NCBI RefSeq assembly: GCF_900142385.1
Contig: NZ_FRAQ01000001.1
Span: forward strand, 124,001-188,000
Direction: 5' to 3'
Length of the DNA stretch: 64,000 nucleotides
Source of the DNA: Marinobacter antarcticus
GTDB taxonomy: Bacteria; Pseudomonadota; Gammaproteobacteria; Pseudomonadales; Oleiphilaceae
Shown here: piece by piece, positions 62,622 to 64,000 of the stretch
Position numbering within the stretch: position 1 is the stretch's first letter
Layout of the letters: each line of letters starts with the position of its first letter
Notes under the pieces: generated by a model
What the model was told of the DNA's origin: nothing
The model's input: the letters and a program-made list of their open reading frames with translations, nothing else
Database searches by the model: none
Translations under genes and position numbers: made by a program

Positions 62622-63758
62622 TTAGCGGCCACCCATGATGGCGATGTAATCCTGCGTCCAGCGACTGTATGACACGCATTCCTTGTCGCCGTCACACTGA
62701 GCTCTCGGAGTCTTCCAGAACGAGACCTGTTCGAAATGGTCTGCACCATTGGCCTTACAGCCGTCTTTGCCCAGCAGGTCGTTGTCGTCACAGGCGGCGG
62801 GTACGGCGGGTACGGAACCAAACCAGGACGCCAGGTCACCCTGCAGCTTGGGCGTGATTGACCAGTTCAGCCAGGCATAGGCGCACTCCTGATTTTCAGC
62901 ATTTGTGGCCAGCATGGTGGTATCTGCCCATCCTGTCACACCTTCCTTGGGGAAGCTTGTTGCAACAGGCTGGCCATCCGCTTTCAGGGCATTGGCCTGG
63001 AACGGCCAGGCGCTGGACGCAACAACGCCTTCGTTCTTGAAATCACTCATTTGCACGTTGTAGTCGTGCCAGTACCGATGCAGGAGATCATGCTGTGTAC
63101 GCAGTACGTCCAGAACAGCCTGGTACTGCTCTTCATTCAGCTCGTAGGGGTCGGTGATACCGAGCTCAGGCCTCTTGTCTTTTAGGTAAAGCGCAGCGTC
63201 AGCGATATAGATCGGTCCATCGTAGGCCTGAACCCTACCCTCATTGGACTTGCCGTCCGGTAGTGTCATGGGCTTGAAGACCACATCCCAGCTATCTGGC
63301 GGCGTAGTGAATACATCGGTGTCATACATCAGCAGGTTGGGGCCCCACTGGAAAGGCACACCGTAGTGTTCACCGTTAACGGTGAACCAGGCGCCATCCT
63401 GCAAGCGAGGGTCTATCGAGTCCCAGGCCGTTATTCTGCTGATATCAATAGGCTGGACGCGCTTGCCATAGATCAGGCGAAGCGAGGCATCGCCCGATGC
63501 GGTGACTAGGTCATAACCACCCTTTGCCATCAGGCTGACCATTTCGTCAGACGTCGCTGCGGTTTTTACGTTTACCGAACAGCCGGTATTTTGTTCAAAC
63601 TGGGTCACCCAGTCGTAATTGGGATCAGTGTCCCCACGTTCAATGTACCCCGGCCAAGCCACAATGTTGACCTGGTCCTCTAAGCCCTCGGCAGCATGAG
63701 CGCTGGTGCAAACAAGGGTGAGCGAAAGCGCCGCTAGTTTCAGATTCTTTATTTTCAT
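62622..63758 (-). CDS. ydcS: Putative polyamine-binding periplasmic protein YdcS-type
   Basis: A 378-residue binding protein (E. coli YdcS 381) with signal peptide MKIKNLKLAALSLTLVCTSA and spermidine/putrescine-binding features (VNIVAWPGYIERGDTDPNYD, DLVTASGDASLRLIYG). The ATG at 63758 has AGGT upstream; the frame from 63800 adds 14 family-less residues. It heads ydcSTUV-patD. Confidence 0.9.
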   Translation of the reverse strand: MKIKNLKLAALSLTLVCTSAHAAEGLEDQVNIVAWPGYIERGDTDPNYDWVTQFEQNTGCSVNVKTAATSDEMVSLMAKGGYDLVTASGDASLRLIYGKRVQPIDISRITAWDSIDPRLQDGAWFTVNGEHYGVPFQWGPNLLMYDTDVFTTPPDSWDVVFKPMTLPDGKSNEGRVQAYDGPIYIADAALYLKDKRPELGITDPYELNEEQYQAVLDVLRTQHDLLHRYWHDYNVQMSDFKNEGVVASSAWPFQANALKADGQPVATSFPKEGVTGWADTTMLATNAENQECAYAWLNWSITPKLQGDLASWFGSVPAVPAACDDNDLLGKDGCKANGADHFEQVSFWKTPRAQCDGDKECVSYSRWTQDYIAIMGGR

Positions 63759-64000
63759 GACCGGTACCTGTCGTCTGAGTGAGCCGCGTTGTTGGCACAA
63801 CGTATTTGACTTGTTATTGAAAACTCTTTTTTTCTGAGTTCTTACTAGAGCTTATTCAGCAATCGCGGGGCATAGCCAATACAAAATAAAGAAGCCTACC
63901 ATTGAAAAAATCGATATCTCGTTGAATAATGAACTTTCCGTAACGAATCATCGAATTGCGGGCCCGGCATAACAGATACCGTGCAGGAGCATGGCGACAT
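63759..64000. other. Upstream region of ydcS
   Basis: About 240 bp, AT-rich, holding the ydcS promoter. GTTGTTGGCACAAC at 63789-63802 is a small inverted repeat close to the gene and could be an operator. An ATG at 63992 with GGAG just before it might start a divergent gene, but only three codons are in the window, so this is not called. Confidence 0.4.

Noticed and set aside
63992-64000. Start of a gene at the right edge
   Set aside because: Only three codons lie in the window.
1-64000. CRISPR arrays, insertion sequences, replication origin
   Set aside because: No regularly spaced repeats, transposase genes or DnaA-box clusters were seen on reading through.

Overview
The window reads as a chromosomal segment of a gammaproteobacterium close to Marinobacter (inference). 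The protein types and gene neighbourhoods recall Pseudomonas aeruginosa: hemY, fre-like/ubiD/rho, trxA<>ppx, algQ(rsd)/dsbB(dsbH), and GGDEF-EAL<>rep followed by cytochrome c5. No transposase, integrase, rRNA or CRISPR array was seen. There is one tRNA (Arg, anticodon CCG).

Layout. (1) 1-4451: hemY end, a [2Fe-2S] flavin/ferredoxin reductase, ubiD and rho. (2) 4452-26700: a compact molybdenum/tungsten formate dehydrogenase (FDH) block. It holds moaB-moeA-moaD-moaE; an FDH operon read leftwards (DUF3305, DUF3306, TorD-like chaperone, TAT-target peptide, fdhA, fdhB, fdhC, a 42-aa membrane peptide, a TusA-like protein); a divergent operon read rightwards (multi-4Fe-4S protein, Mrp-type ATPase, ligase-like protein, a small acidic protein); moeA2-mobB-mobA-fdhD; tungstate importer tupABC; an HTH plus ligand-binding regulator; and a MOT1-type molybdate transporter. 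This block lies exactly between rho and trxA, which are neighbours in E. coli and Pseudomonas, so it looks like an insertion. (3) 26700-49464: housekeeping genes (trxA, ppx, yheS, fklB-type isomerase, rsd, dsbB, rmf, gshA, tex, GGDEF-EAL, rep, cytochrome c5, pldA, phosphomannomutase, bfr/bfd, pepQ, LysR). (4) 49552-56462: a dipeptide ABC transporter operon beside the prolidase pepQ, then lrgAB. (5) 56538-58379: yaeQ, tRNA-Arg and about 1.1 kb of degenerate sequence with island-scar features: three GTGCCC repeats at an exact 11-bp period, a frameshifted HipA-N/HipS-like gene and a perfect 17-bp inverted repeat. (6) 58380-63758: a ydcSTUV-patD operon (putative polyamine-type ABC importer plus aminobutyraldehyde dehydrogenase).

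How block 2 fits together: MOT1 and TupABC bring in molybdate/tungstate, MoaB/D/E and two MoeA proteins build molybdopterin and insert metal, MobA/MobB make the guanine dinucleotide form, FdhD and perhaps the TusA-like protein supply sulfur, the TorD-like chaperone guards the TAT-exported catalytic subunit, and FdhABC oxidises formate at the periplasmic face and passes electrons to quinone. moaA and moaC are not in the window and must lie elsewhere. The least understood part is the divergent four-gene operon at 14811-18827 together with the 42-aa peptide.
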